From positions 1 through 46,178 of the forward strand of contig CAYGUV010000012.1 of assembly GCA_964353185.1 (NCBI GenBank): 46,178 nucleotides of DNA, given 5' to 3'. Every line of letters starts with the position of its first letter. Position 1 is the first letter of the stretch. The DNA comes from GCA-2708415 sp964353185. GTDB taxonomy: Bacteria; Pseudomonadota; Alphaproteobacteria; Micavibrionales; Micavibrionaceae. Positions 26,046 through 34,842 of the stretch are shown piece by piece. The translations under genes and the position numbers were made by a program. The notes beneath the pieces were generated by a model. It had not been told where the DNA came from and searched no databases. It worked only from the letters and a program-made list of their open reading frames with translations.

Positions 26046-27387
26046 ATATATGAAATTTCTTTAACGCATCTAGTTGTTGTTTCTCTAATGCTAGGGCGTT
26101 ATAATCTTCGATCATTTCATTGAACACGCGATACCAATTTATCTCTGCTTTCAGGTGTAGAAAAACAGACCCTAATCCTAATGCCGCGCGATCCATAAAA
26201 ACAAACTCTTTGGGAATTTGGATGCCACTGCCTAGCTCTTTTAATTTAATATGAACTTTTTCTGCAGTCTCGCGTCCATAAACACCATTGCTGACTTCAC
26301 CAATTGGGCGGACTTTATCTTCCAAAATAGGTCCATATAAAAATCCTGCCCATATGTTTAAAGTTTCAACTTGTTCTTTGCTTAAATCTTTAAAGCCCCA
26401 TGTTTCATAGGCATGCACGGATTTATCCAAATCATTTTCTTGTAAAGAATGATAAAGATCAATGACACCGCCCACGAATTTTGCAGGGAAAATACGGACG
26501 CATCCAAAATCAAGTAAGTTTATGGAATGATCGTCACGAACTGTATAATTGCCCAAATGCGGATCACCATGAATAATGCCATAATGATAAAGTGGAACGT
26601 ACCAAGCCTTAAACATATTCATTGCAATCTGATTGCGGTCTTCTAACGGGGCACCTTTATAATCAAGAATTTTATTACCATCCAACCATGTTGTGCTTAA
26701 AAGACGAGACGTGGACACATCGTCAATAACATCAGGGACATGAACATTTGGCTCGTCACGCAACATATAAGAATAAAGTTTTTCGTATTTGGCTTCTAAG
26801 GTGTAATCCAACTCCTCACGTAATCGTTCGGCTAGTTCCTCATGAATGGCACTTGTTTTAATTGACGAGTCATATTTCTCATATAAAGAGAATATAAATT
26901 TCAATTGCTTAAGGTCTGCTTCGATTGCGCTGGCCATGTCTGGGTATTGCAATTTACAAGCAATCTGTTGGCCGTCCAATGTTTCGGCGCGATGAACTTG
27001 ACCTAAACTTGCGGCTGCAGCGGCATCACGTTCAAATGATTTAAATCGGCTTTGCCATTCTGGGCCAAGCTCACTTTTCATACGCCGTTTAACAAAAGAC
27101 CAGCCCATCGGCGGAGCGTTTGATTGCAATTGCTGAAAATCATTGGCATATTCAGGCGGTAAAGCCTCAGGAATGGTGGCCAAAATTTGACCAACTTTCA
27201 TAAGGGGGCCTTTTAAATTACCTAAGGCTTCAGTTAATTGCCCTGCATGACCATCACGGTCAATCTTCATACCTAAATATCTTTCACCGGCGACGCGCGC
27301 GGCCAAGCCAGCCATTGTCGTAGAAACACGACCATATCGCAGGGCACGTTGGCCTAAGTTATTTTTTTCTTTATTTGAATTGCTCAT
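26044..27387 (-). CDS. ABC1/UbiB-family kinase-like protein
   Basis: A protein of 447 residues from the ATG at 27387 (MSNSNKEKN); a GTG twelve codons earlier would reach into the divergent gene's ribosome site. The family motifs are present: KVGQILAT (KxGQ), AAAAASLGQVHRAE, IACKLQYPD with the nucleotide-site lysine, GIIHGDPHLGNY and LLDFGC. No C-terminal membrane helices are visible, unlike E. coli UbiB, so it is closer to ADCK/AarF-type members. It is divergent from a COQ9 gene, which supports a role in ubiquinone biosynthesis or lipid handling at the membrane. Confidence 0.9.
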   Translation of the reverse strand: MSNSNKEKNNLGQRALRYGRVSTTMAGLAARVAGERYLGMKIDRDGHAGQLTEALGNLKGPLMKVGQILATIPEALPPEYANDFQQLQSNAPPMGWSFVKRRMKSELGPEWQSRFKSFERDAAAAASLGQVHRAETLDGQQIACKLQYPDMASAIEADLKQLKFIFSLYEKYDSSIKTSAIHEELAERLREELDYTLEAKYEKLYSYMLRDEPNVHVPDVIDDVSTSRLLSTTWLDGNKILDYKGAPLEDRNQIAMNMFKAWYVPLYHYGIIHGDPHLGNYTVRDDHSINLLDFGCVRIFPAKFVGGVIDLYHSLQENDLDKSVHAYETWGFKDLSKEQVETLNIWAGFLYGPILEDKVRPIGEVSNGVYGRETAEKVHIKLKELGSGIQIPKEFVFMDRAALGLGSVFLHLKAEINWYRVFNEMIEDYNALALEKQQLDALKKFHI

Positions 27388-27429
27388 AAGATATCTTTTA
27401 TCATAGAAAAAGATGAAGGGCACACGAAA

Positions 27430-28071
27430 ATGAGCTATAACATAACTATGTCAGATAAAAACACAGATATAAAAGACCGTATCCTCTTAAGCGCCTTAGA
27501 AAATGTAGCATTTGACGGATGGACATGGGAGGTCATTGAGGATGCAGCCGTTGATTGCGGTTTTGATTCTTCTATGGCTTTTGCTGTCTTTCCTGAGAAA
27601 ATTGAAGATGTGCTTATTCATTTTTCCCGCTGGGCAGATGACAAGATGATAGAAACACTGAATGACCAAGATTTTTCAGGCACGCGCATTCGCGATAAAA
27701 TTGAACAAGCGGTCATAACACGCTTCAATATCCTTAATCCTCACAAAGAATCGGTACAAAAGGCGGCGGCTTATTGGATTGGTCCTGTAAAATCAATTCA
27801 GGCGACTAAATCAATTTGGCATACTGCCGATGTCATCTGGAATTGGGCAGGGGATACAGCAACTGATTACAACCGCTATACAAAACGTACACTTTTGTCC
27901 GGAGTTTTGAGTACAACAACTTTACGCTGGCTTAATGATCCTGACAAAGACTTTATAAAAACGAAAGAGTTTTTAAGCCGCCGCATTAATAACGTACTGA
28001 CAGTGGGTCAAAAGACAGGTAAAATAATATCTACTATTTCAAAATTTCTACCGAATAAAAATACAATCTAG
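27430..28071 (+). CDS. COQ9 family ubiquinone biosynthesis protein
   Basis: A protein of 213 residues. The N-terminal helix bundle resembles a TetR fold (DRILLSALENVAFDGWTWEV, then EDAAVDCGFDSSMAFAVFPE), and the COQ9 lipid-binding helix region follows, with KAAAYWIGPVKSIQATKSIW and TDYNRYTKRTLLSGVLSTT. GAAGGG nine bases before the ATG at 27430 supports this start. COQ9 presents quinone intermediates to hydroxylases. The divergent ABC1-family neighbour belongs to the same pathway. Confidence 0.92.
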   Translation: MSYNITMSDKNTDIKDRILLSALENVAFDGWTWEVIEDAAVDCGFDSSMAFAVFPEKIEDVLIHFSRWADDKMIETLNDQDFSGTRIRDKIEQAVITRFNILNPHKESVQKAAAYWIGPVKSIQATKSIWHTADVIWNWAGDTATDYNRYTKRTLLSGVLSTTTLRWLNDPDKDFIKTKEFLSRRINNVLTVGQKTGKIISTISKFLPNKNTI

Positions 28072-28080
28072 GCTTAAATA

Positions 28081-28725
28081 ATGAGTTTCTTTTTCACCAA
28101 ATTTTTAATGCGTTTTATAGGGCTTATTGCCTTATTAGGATTTTTGGGTGTCCTTTATTATGCCTATCAAACAGAAGTAAATTATACACCAATAGAAGGC
28201 ATTGCGCCTTTTACCGAAGAACCAGTTGAAAATATTTCTCCTTTTTATAAAAGTGGGAATGATGTGGTGGATTACACAATGCCGCATCGTTCAGATAAAG
28301 AATTACAATCTTGGATTACAACGGTTGTATCGGATGCGCTTTATATTCCAAATAAAGGATACCAAAGAGTTGTTAATCAAGTGAATCAATATTTTGATTC
28401 CACAGGGAAAGCTCAATATTTAGCGTACCTACAACAGGCGAAAGTTGAAGATTATATTGATCGATCTAATTACAATCTCAATGTGTTGGTTGACGATACA
28501 CCAATAGTTTTAAATGCAAAAAATATTGATGGTTTTCATCGTTGGTTGTATCAGGTGCCCGTCACAATAAGTTTTGTTCCTGTTGGTGTTAATTCTTTTG
28601 CGCAAGGACAACAGCAAACAGTGACGCAAAAGCTTACTTTAATAGTCCAAATTCGCCGTACGGATACTACAGATGACAATAGCGCGATGCTAATTGAAAG
28701 CTGGAACATGCGTGCCCGTCGATAA
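28081..28725 (+). CDS. DotI/IcmL-like type IV secretion family protein, orphan
   Basis: A protein of 214 residues with one N-terminal membrane helix (about 9-28, FLMRFIGLIALLGFLGVLYY) and a periplasmic domain. The region SDKELQSWITTVVSDALYIP, then YQRVVNQVNQYFDSTGKAQY, matches the pattern of DotI/IcmL proteins (a tryptophan-containing helix, then a YF..xG turn). It starts nine bases after COQ9. No other dot/icm gene is visible, so a type IV secretion role cannot be concluded. The family assignment is by pattern only. Confidence 0.6.
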   Translation: MSFFFTKFLMRFIGLIALLGFLGVLYYAYQTEVNYTPIEGIAPFTEEPVENISPFYKSGNDVVDYTMPHRSDKELQSWITTVVSDALYIPNKGYQRVVNQVNQYFDSTGKAQYLAYLQQAKVEDYIDRSNYNLNVLVDDTPIVLNAKNIDGFHRWLYQVPVTISFVPVGVNSFAQGQQQTVTQKLTLIVQIRRTDTTDDNSAMLIESWNMRARR

Positions 28726-28728
28726 TAT

Positions 28729-28746
28729 AAAGAAATTCATTTCTTT
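28729..28746 (+). repeat. Perfect AT-rich inverted repeat after the IcmL-like gene
   Basis: AAAGAAAT-TC-ATTTCTTT forms an eight-pair stem with a two-base spacer just past the stop. It could be a weak terminator or an operator ahead of the GapR gene. Confidence 0.35.
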
Positions 28747-28819
28747 ACTGGTAATTTCTTTAGAATCGCGCTTTATTCTCTATTCACTAATAATTTAAAA
28801 AATAAGGATGGATAGCCCC

Positions 28820-29113
28820 ATGGACTCGTCAAGTAACGTTGCAGAATTTAAACCAGAAGAAAAAGAAGCAGGCGACGTAGCCGGTGTCGCAGGGAAGCGT
28901 TTATTATCATTTTTTGACCGTATTGAGCGCCTCGAAGAAGAAAAAGCAGCCCTAGCCGAAGACATCAAAGAAATCTATGCCGAAGCCAAAGCCGCAGGAT
29001 TTGAAGTTAAAATTATGCGACGCGTGATGAAGCTGCGTAAGATGGAAATTGAAAAACGCCGTGAGGAAGATGAACTTCTAACACTCTATATGTCCGCCAT
29101 TGGCATGGAGTAA
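28820..29113 (+). CDS. gapR: GapR family nucleoid-associated protein (DUF2312)
   Basis: A protein of 97 residues from the ATG at 28820, which has AAGGATGG eight bases upstream; an ATG at 28808 lies on top of that ribosome site. The product is mostly helical: LLSFFDRIERLEEEKAALAE, then AEAKAAGFEVKIMRRVMKLR, then a C-terminal REEDELLTLYMSAIGM. This is the full DUF2312/GapR pattern. In Caulobacter GapR clamps overtwisted DNA ahead of forks and polymerases and is essential. It is a good alphaproteobacterial marker. Confidence 0.95.
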   Translation: MDSSSNVAEFKPEEKEAGDVAGVAGKRLLSFFDRIERLEEEKAALAEDIKEIYAEAKAAGFEVKIMRRVMKLRKMEIEKRREEDELLTLYMSAIGME

Positions 29114-29135
29114 CACTCTGTTTTAACAAATAAAA

Positions 29136-29165
29136 AACGCGCTATTTTTAATTAAATGGCGCGTT
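29136..29165 (+). terminator. Hairpin after gapR, likely terminator
   Basis: AACGCGC and GCGCGTT form a seven-pair stem with a 16-nt AT loop. The following T-run is short and interrupted (AATCTTTT). Confidence 0.6.
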
Positions 29166-29244
29166 AATCTTTTCATAATCTTTTCTCTATATACTGCAAT
29201 CATAAGGCCCCAAAAGAGGGCTCATGAAACAGGAGAAATAAGCA

Positions 29245-29838
29245 GTGACCCAAAAGTCATTACACCAAATTATGAACGAAATTGTCGGACGTATTGATAC
29301 GTTGGACCCATCATTTGCAGGTGATAAAGATAGCTACGGACACTTTAAACCCACGGCTCAACAACAAAAAGCATTACGCGGTAAAAAAGATCCGCTCAGT
29401 GAAATGCAGGCGTTTATGCAGCTGGATCAATTATTGGCGCAGCTTTATAAACAATTTTTGGAAGCCAAAGCATATAGAAAAGAATTAAGCGCCGCGAACG
29501 GGCCAAATGACCCCATGACCGAGGTTGCCTTGGACATGGAAGATAGCGCCTATTGCGCCTATCAGACGCGCTATATTGAGCTGCGTCAAATTCGCGATAT
29601 GATGGCACGCGCCCAACAATTAATGCGCGATAGTGCAGAAGATGCGGAACGGGAAAAGAATAAAGAGCGTGAGCAAAAATATAGAGACTTCATCTTAATG
29701 ACCAAGATACAAGAGCGCGTAAACGAACAAAACCGCCAAGGCGGTTTTGAATATGCAATCTTATTGCTTATATTTAATTTGTTTCCGAACGGGTATTTAT
29801 ATCCTAAACAACAGTTCCATCAAAAGATGGCGGCTTAG
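29245..29838 (+). CDS. Hypothetical protein, helical, 197 aa
   Basis: A GTG start with AGGAG nine bases upstream. The product is largely helical and charged: QLDQLLAQLYKQFLEAKAYR, IELRQIRDMMARAQQLMRDS and AEDAEREKNKEREQKYRDFI suggest coiled coil. A short hydrophobic stretch near the end (FEYAILLLIFNLFPNGYLY) could bind a membrane. No family is recognised. Its stop overlaps by four bases the stop of the convergent small lipoprotein gene. Confidence 0.75.
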   Translation: MTQKSLHQIMNEIVGRIDTLDPSFAGDKDSYGHFKPTAQQQKALRGKKDPLSEMQAFMQLDQLLAQLYKQFLEAKAYRKELSAANGPNDPMTEVALDMEDSAYCAYQTRYIELRQIRDMMARAQQLMRDSAEDAEREKNKEREQKYRDFILMTKIQERVNEQNRQGGFEYAILLLIFNLFPNGYLYPKQQFHQKMAA

Positions 29839-30233
29839 CGCTTAAAAATTAAATCTATAGCTTGAACATTGGTGGTGCCAGCAGGAAAAATTCCGCTGCG
29901 GCATCTTTGACTAACGCTTTGGCTTGTTCTATCGGATGTTATTTCACCTGTTAGATTGTTTTGCGATGCTCTTCTTGAATTATTAGAAGTTTCTCTACAA
30001 AAAACATTGTTTGCTGTTGCTGTTCTGCCTGTTGTTGTGCCTATTGTCCTTGCAAGTCTTTCTAGTGAACGGCTTGTTCCGCGGTCTAAATTTAAAGCTT
30101 CTGCAGCAATATTAGCCGCTAAACTACCTGCCGCAGCGCCGGTCCGGCCACCTTCAAACTGTGTTTGACTTGCGCAACCAGCCATTGCAGCCACAAATGC
30201 AACAGCTGTCGTGAATCTTTGAGTAATATTCAT
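29835..30233 (-). CDS. Small putative lipoprotein, 132 aa
   Basis: An N-terminal lipoprotein signal (TTAVAFVAAMAGCASQ, lipobox MAGC with Cys20). The mature part starts with a glycine/alanine-rich segment (FEGGRTGAAAGSLAANIAAE), resembling the glycine-zipper-like part of some outer-membrane lipoproteins. A Ser/Arg/Thr-rich region and the tail IDLIFKR follow. No family is recognised. Confidence 0.65.
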   Translation of the reverse strand: MNITQRFTTAVAFVAAMAGCASQTQFEGGRTGAAAGSLAANIAAEALNLDRGTSRSLERLARTIGTTTGRTATANNVFCRETSNNSRRASQNNLTGEITSDRTSQSVSQRCRSGIFPAGTTNVQAIDLIFKR

Positions 30234-30313
30234 AGTCTAATTCCTTTTTATCAATAAATTCTGTGGCTCAATATACGCATAAATTCTAAAAAGTCAATAT
30301 AATTATGTAAATA

Positions 30314-31192
30314 TTAACCTTTTTTAGCTTCCTTGCGCATGATCATTCGGTAATTCACTATACCAATCCCGATTAATACCAATATACCGCCACCAATAAG
30401 GTTCTTGTTAAGGGTTTCTCCCAACATAAAATAGGCTAGCGTGACGCCAAATAATGGCTGTAGCATTAAAAATGGCGTCACAAATTGGGCTGAATTGCGG
30501 ACCATTAATCCGCTCCATACTAACGTCATAAAACCCATCAACCCAACTTGGTAAACCAGCACAAAAGATAATATAAATTTGTCTGCCTGAATGATGCGCT
30601 CAATTGGGTTGGCATCAAAAAGCCAGCTACAAAGGATGGCCACAGGAATTCCCATTAAATACGCGTACCCTAAAAAGCTAGCAGGTTTAATATGCCCCGT
30701 TCGTTTCATCATGATAGATCCAATCGACCACGACAATGCCGCCAAACATGCCAGTACCGCGCCAAGGGGGGAGGCGAGGACATCAGGCGCACCAAACACA
30801 ACCAATAATCCCGTAAAGGAAATAATAATTCCGATTGTTGTTGGGATACCGAATTTTTCATTAAAGAAAAAATAGGCCAACAAAATCGTCATCGGCAAAG
30901 CAACTTGAATCATAATGATAAAGCTATTGCTACTGATATGCGTTAATGCCAAATACGCAAAAATTAAATTTCCGCACACAAAAAAAAGCGATATAGGAAT
31001 AAGTTTTATTATATCTGATTTAGAAATTTTTCCTGCAAAGGGTAAAAAAATCAGCGCCGTAAAAAAAAATCGCATTGCGTTTAATGATATTGGCTCAACC
31101 GTCATCACGCCTAATTTCATGATAGGCGCATGTGCGCCCCATGTAACAACAACCAATAATGTTAAAAGTAAATCACGCGTGGATAAGGGCAA
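30314..31192 (-). CDS. EamA/DMT family transporter
   Basis: A protein of 292 residues with ten predicted membrane helices in two EamA repeats, each ending in an FxExxxxxxxxG-type helix (LAYFFFNEKFGIPTTIGIII and LAYFMLGETLNKNLIGGGIL). The tail is basic (RMIMRKEAKKG). The first codon appears to be TTG at 31192. Substrate unknown; relatives export amino acids or metabolites. It starts one base after the EVE gene ends, so the two are probably cotranscribed. Confidence 0.9.
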   Translation of the reverse strand: MPLSTRDLLLTLLVVVTWGAHAPIMKLGVMTVEPISLNAMRFFFTALIFLPFAGKISKSDIIKLIPISLFFVCGNLIFAYLALTHISSNSFIIMIQVALPMTILLAYFFFNEKFGIPTTIGIIISFTGLLVVFGAPDVLASPLGAVLACLAALSWSIGSIMMKRTGHIKPASFLGYAYLMGIPVAILCSWLFDANPIERIIQADKFILSFVLVYQVGLMGFMTLVWSGLMVRNSAQFVTPFLMLQPLFGVTLAYFMLGETLNKNLIGGGILVLIGIGIVNYRMIMRKEAKKG

Positions 31193-31193
31193 A

Positions 31194-31619
31194 TTATTTT
31201 TTCGCCTCTAACGTCGTATCACCCATTTTTAAAATTATATCCCATTCTTTTTTTGTAACAGGGCCAACGGATAAACGCATTTGTTTGATTAAGGCCATCT
31301 CTTGTAAAGACTTTTTATCCTTAATCTCCGCTAATGTAACGGGTTTGGTGAACGGCTTAATTGCTTTAAAATCAACCATCCCAAAACGCCCTTTGGGGTC
31401 TGTGTGATCTGGGTAATATTCTTTGACCACTTCTACAATGCCAACAATTTCTTTGCCTTCATTTGAATGATAGAAAAAGGAAAGATCGCCAATTTTCATG
31501 GCTTTCATATTATTGCTGGCTTGGTAATTGCGCACGCCATCCCAATGCTCAATCCCTTTTTTTACTTGATCATCCCATGACCATTTATACGGTTCTGATT
31601 TTACAAGCCAATATTTCAT
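31194..31619 (-). CDS. EVE domain protein
   Basis: A protein of 141 residues forming one complete EVE (PUA-like) domain. MKYWLVKSEPYKWSWDD and WDGVRNYQASNNMKAMKIGD are the diagnostic start, followed by FYHSNEGKEIVGIVEV and DPKGRFGMVDFKAI. EVE domains bind modified bases in DNA or RNA. The gene follows gpsA on the same strand, an arrangement I associate with alphaproteobacteria. Confidence 0.95.
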   Translation of the reverse strand: MKYWLVKSEPYKWSWDDQVKKGIEHWDGVRNYQASNNMKAMKIGDLSFFYHSNEGKEIVGIVEVVKEYYPDHTDPKGRFGMVDFKAIKPFTKPVTLAEIKDKKSLQEMALIKQMRLSVGPVTKKEWDIILKMGDTTLEAKK

Positions 31620-31641
31620 GTGATGTCCTCAAATAAATTAA

Positions 31642-32643
31642 TTAAATATTTTCTAAACGTAATGGACGATCTAACAGTTTTTCAAAAACCTCTTCTAATT
31701 GTATTTCACCCATAATAAAATCATAAACGGCGCGTGAGATTGGCATATCAATCGCATTGTTTCTGGCCATCGTGCGTAATGCTTTTGCTGTATGCACACC
31801 TTCGGTCACTGCAATGCGTTCGCCTAAAACTTCTTCAATTGTTTTTCCTTGGCCCAAGGCATAACCAAGGGAAAAATTGCGTGATTGCATACTTGAGCAA
31901 GTAAGCATCAAATCACCAACACCGCACATCCCCATTAATGTTTCTTTATTAGCGCCCATGGCTTTTGCCAATCGCGCCATTTCCGCTAACCCACGGGTAA
32001 TAAGGGCGCAGCGCGCGCTTTCGCCCATTTTGCGGCCGTCAACAACGCCGCAGGCAATCGCAATTACGTTCTTGACCGAACCACCTATTTGAACGCCAAT
32101 CAAATCATTCGTTAGATATGTTCGTAAGGTACGTGATCCAATAAATTTAACAATTTCTTTTCCAACTTTTGAATTATTCATGGCCAATGTGACCGCGCAA
32201 GGAAGGCCGCGCGCTACTTCACTCGCAAATGTTGGGCCGCTTAAAAAACCAAATGTCGCATCAGGTAAATATTCTTTTACAACATCAGAAAGTAAACTAC
32301 CCGTTTCTATTTCAATTCCCTTTGCACCAATAATGAATGGCTTATTAGCAAATATCTTTTCAAAATTCTGAACGGTTGTACGCATATGTTGCGCAGGGGT
32401 CATTACAAAAAATAAATCACATTCTTTTGTATCTTGAATATTATCTGTTGCCTTTATCGTTTCATTTAAAGGAACGTCTTTAAGAAACATTTTATTTTCA
32501 TGATCGGCATTGATTGATTTTACAACTTCGGCCTCTCTTGCCCAAATTAAAACATCATGGCCTGAGTTTGCTAAATTTTGCGCAAGAGCTGTACCCCAAG
32601 CACCTGCACCGATTACACATATTTTTTTCATTTGGTCACTCAT
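31642..32643 (-). CDS. gpsA: Glycerol-3-phosphate dehydrogenase [NAD(P)+]
   Basis: A protein of 333 residues. A Rossmann NAD motif, VIGAGAWGTALAQNLA, lies at 9-24. GAKGIE and SVKNVIAIACGV carry the catalytic lysines, and GVGDLMLTCSSMQSRN is the substrate-site signature. It reduces dihydroxyacetone phosphate to sn-glycerol 3-phosphate for phospholipid synthesis. It lies 37 bases downstream of tsaD and is likely cotranscribed with it and with the EVE gene. Confidence 0.97.
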   Translation of the reverse strand: MSDQMKKICVIGAGAWGTALAQNLANSGHDVLIWAREAEVVKSINADHENKMFLKDVPLNETIKATDNIQDTKECDLFFVMTPAQHMRTTVQNFEKIFANKPFIIGAKGIEIETGSLLSDVVKEYLPDATFGFLSGPTFASEVARGLPCAVTLAMNNSKVGKEIVKFIGSRTLRTYLTNDLIGVQIGGSVKNVIAIACGVVDGRKMGESARCALITRGLAEMARLAKAMGANKETLMGMCGVGDLMLTCSSMQSRNFSLGYALGQGKTIEEVLGERIAVTEGVHTAKALRTMARNNAIDMPISRAVYDFIMGEIQLEEVFEKLLDRPLRLENI

Positions 32644-32680
32644 TTTCTATTTTTTATTGCCATTTTAATCATGGCATTAT

Positions 32681-33793
32681 TTATGCTTTAACGCCGCCGC
32701 CGGCCTTTGCTATTGCTGTTGGATCTAATGGCCATCTTGGGCGCGCCGCAACTGACAAATCATCTACCATGCCTCGGGCTAGTTTTTCAAGCCCCGCCCA
32801 TGCGATCATCGCGCCATTATCTGAGCATAATTTTAAAGGCGGCGCACTAAATTCCATGTTATTGCCTTCCGCCAGCGTCTCTAATACGCGTCTAATATGT
32901 TGGTTTGCAGCCACGCCACCACAAACGATAAAGGAGTGTTTGCGCCCTTCTGAGGGGTATGTGTCATGAAATTGATCAATCGCCCTCTTGCATCGATCTT
33001 GCAATATAAGCCCTACTGTATTTTGGAAACTATAGGCTAAATCAATCACATCTTGCGGGTCTAAATCACCTGCGGGTAACTTTTCAATATGGTTTCGTAC
33101 GGCTGTTTTTAATCCTGAGAATGAAAAATCGCATCCTTTGCGCCCTTTTAAAGGTGTCGGAAGCGCAAAGCGCTCAATAGCTTGGTCGCCTAAGGTACAT
33201 TTATTGGCCATTTTTTCTAAATTTGGGCCACCTGGATATGGTAGTCCCATTAATTTGGCTGATTTATCAAAACACTCCCCAAGGGCGTCATCAATTGTTG
33301 TGCCCCATCTTTTATACTTTCCTACATTTTCTGCCACCAATATTTGGGTGTGCCCACCTGAGACCAGTAAAACTAAATAAGGAAATGAAACATTATCAGT
33401 CAGACGAGGGGTTAATAAATGCGCCTCTAAATGGTTTATCCCCAAGAAGGGGATATTATGCACTGCGGAAATTGCTTTACCTGCCATCATGCCAATCATA
33501 ACCCCACCAATTAAGCCTGGGCCAATGGTTGCTGCAATACCGTCTAAATCATCTAGGGCTATTCCAGCCTCGTCCAAGGCTGCTAAAATCAATGTATCTA
33601 TATGATCCATGTGGGCGCGGGCAGCAATTTCAGGAACCACACCGCCAAAGGCTTCGTGTTCTTTTAATTGGCTTAGGATGATGTTCGATAAAATTTCACG
33701 GTCTTCTCTAATGATCGCCACGGCAGTTTCATCGCAAGAGGTTTCAATCCCCATAACGATTTTTTGACCTTGTTTTTTGGCGGTTTTACTCAC
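32681..33793 (-). CDS. tsaD: tRNA N6-adenosine threonylcarbamoyltransferase
   Basis: A protein of 370 residues with a GTG start. It has the ASKHA fold markers MGIETSCDETAVAI, GINHLEAHLL (metal-binding His pair), LLVSGGHTQ, DDALGECFDKSAKLMGL and VCGGVAANQHIR, plus CSDNGAMIAWAG near the end. It forms t6A37 on tRNAs that read ANN codons, together with TsaB, TsaC and TsaE, which are not in this window. It is divergent from hemC. Confidence 0.97.
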   Translation of the reverse strand: MSKTAKKQGQKIVMGIETSCDETAVAIIREDREILSNIILSQLKEHEAFGGVVPEIAARAHMDHIDTLILAALDEAGIALDDLDGIAATIGPGLIGGVMIGMMAGKAISAVHNIPFLGINHLEAHLLTPRLTDNVSFPYLVLLVSGGHTQILVAENVGKYKRWGTTIDDALGECFDKSAKLMGLPYPGGPNLEKMANKCTLGDQAIERFALPTPLKGRKGCDFSFSGLKTAVRNHIEKLPAGDLDPQDVIDLAYSFQNTVGLILQDRCKRAIDQFHDTYPSEGRKHSFIVCGGVAANQHIRRVLETLAEGNNMEFSAPPLKLCSDNGAMIAWAGLEKLARGMVDDLSVAARPRWPLDPTAIAKAGGGVKA

Positions 33794-33878
33794 TATTTAT
33801 CCATTATTTTGTCTATTTATCTATGCGGGGCATATTTTCACCTTTTCATTTAGGTGTAAAGTTCTTACAAAGAAAACA

Positions 33879-34838
33879 ATGAATAAACAGACGCTAGAAA
33901 CTAAAAATGATATTTTACGCATTGGCACGCGCACATCGCCTTTGGCCATGCGTCAAACCCAAATGGTGGCTGATGCGTTGCGTTTACACCATCCTGATTT
34001 GGCGGTTGAGATTGTCCCTATCAAAAGCGCCGCTGATTGGAAAAAGCAAGATGGTGAGAAATCATTATCTGAACAAGCTGGCGGTAAAGGGCAATTTGCC
34101 AAAGAAATTGAAACTGCTCACCTAGAAGGTAAAATTCACTGCGGCGTTCATAGCGCAAAGGATATGCCTTCTTTTTTACCAGATGGCTTACAAATTAACC
34201 ATTTCTTACCCCGCTATGATGCCCGCGATGCATTTATTGGCCATAAAGTAACGTCATTGAATGATTTACCCCAAGGCGCCACCTTAGGGACTTGCAGCCC
34301 ACGTAGACAATCAATGGCTTTAGCACTACGTCCAGATTTAAAAATTGTCCCGTTTCGCGGTAATATTCAAACCCGCCTTGATAAAGTGGCTAATGGGCAA
34401 GTTGATGCAACCTTTTTAGCAATGGCGGGAATTGGTCGGCTGGAAATAGAAAATAATATGGTGTCCCCAATTTCTGAAGATGAAATGTTACCTGCTGCTG
34501 GACAGGGGGCAGTATGTATTGAAACTGAGGTGACGGATACAAAAACCCAACAATACCTTGAAGCAATTAATTGTTTTGATACTGCATTATGCGTACAGGC
34601 GGAGCGTAAAGTCCTTAAAATGTTGGATGGGTCTTGTCATACACCCATTGGGGCATATGCGGTGCTTGATGGTGACCAAATTTATTTACGTGCTTTTGTA
34701 GGGGCACTTGATGGGTCTCAAACATATAGTGAATCAATGAAGACAAAATGTACGTCTGTAAACGAGGCGCAAGAAGTAGGAAAGATTTTGGGTCAAAAAT
34801 TAAAGTTAATTGTGCCAAAAGAAATTCTGGTTGGGTAA
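33879..34838 (+). CDS. hemC: Hydroxymethylbilane synthase (porphobilinogen deaminase)
   Basis: A protein of 319 residues from the ATG at 33879 (MNKQTLETKNDILRIGTRTS). The longer frame upstream would overlap the start of tsaD and lacks family similarity. Motifs: RIGTRTSPLAMRQ, VHSAKDMPSFLPDG, GTCSPRRQ with RGNIQTRLDK, and the dipyrromethane-cofactor cysteine in MLDGSCHTPIGAYA. It polymerises four porphobilinogens. It is the first gene of the haem operon, 4 bases before hemD. Confidence 0.97.
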   Translation: MNKQTLETKNDILRIGTRTSPLAMRQTQMVADALRLHHPDLAVEIVPIKSAADWKKQDGEKSLSEQAGGKGQFAKEIETAHLEGKIHCGVHSAKDMPSFLPDGLQINHFLPRYDARDAFIGHKVTSLNDLPQGATLGTCSPRRQSMALALRPDLKIVPFRGNIQTRLDKVANGQVDATFLAMAGIGRLEIENNMVSPISEDEMLPAAGQGAVCIETEVTDTKTQQYLEAINCFDTALCVQAERKVLKMLDGSCHTPIGAYAVLDGDQIYLRAFVGALDGSQTYSESMKTKCTSVNEAQEVGKILGQKLKLIVPKEILVG

Positions 34839-34842
34839 CCTC

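Noticed and set aside
33777..33878. Extended N-terminus of hemC
   Set aside because: The extra 34 codons overlap tsaD and do not resemble HemC; the family start fits the ATG at 33879.
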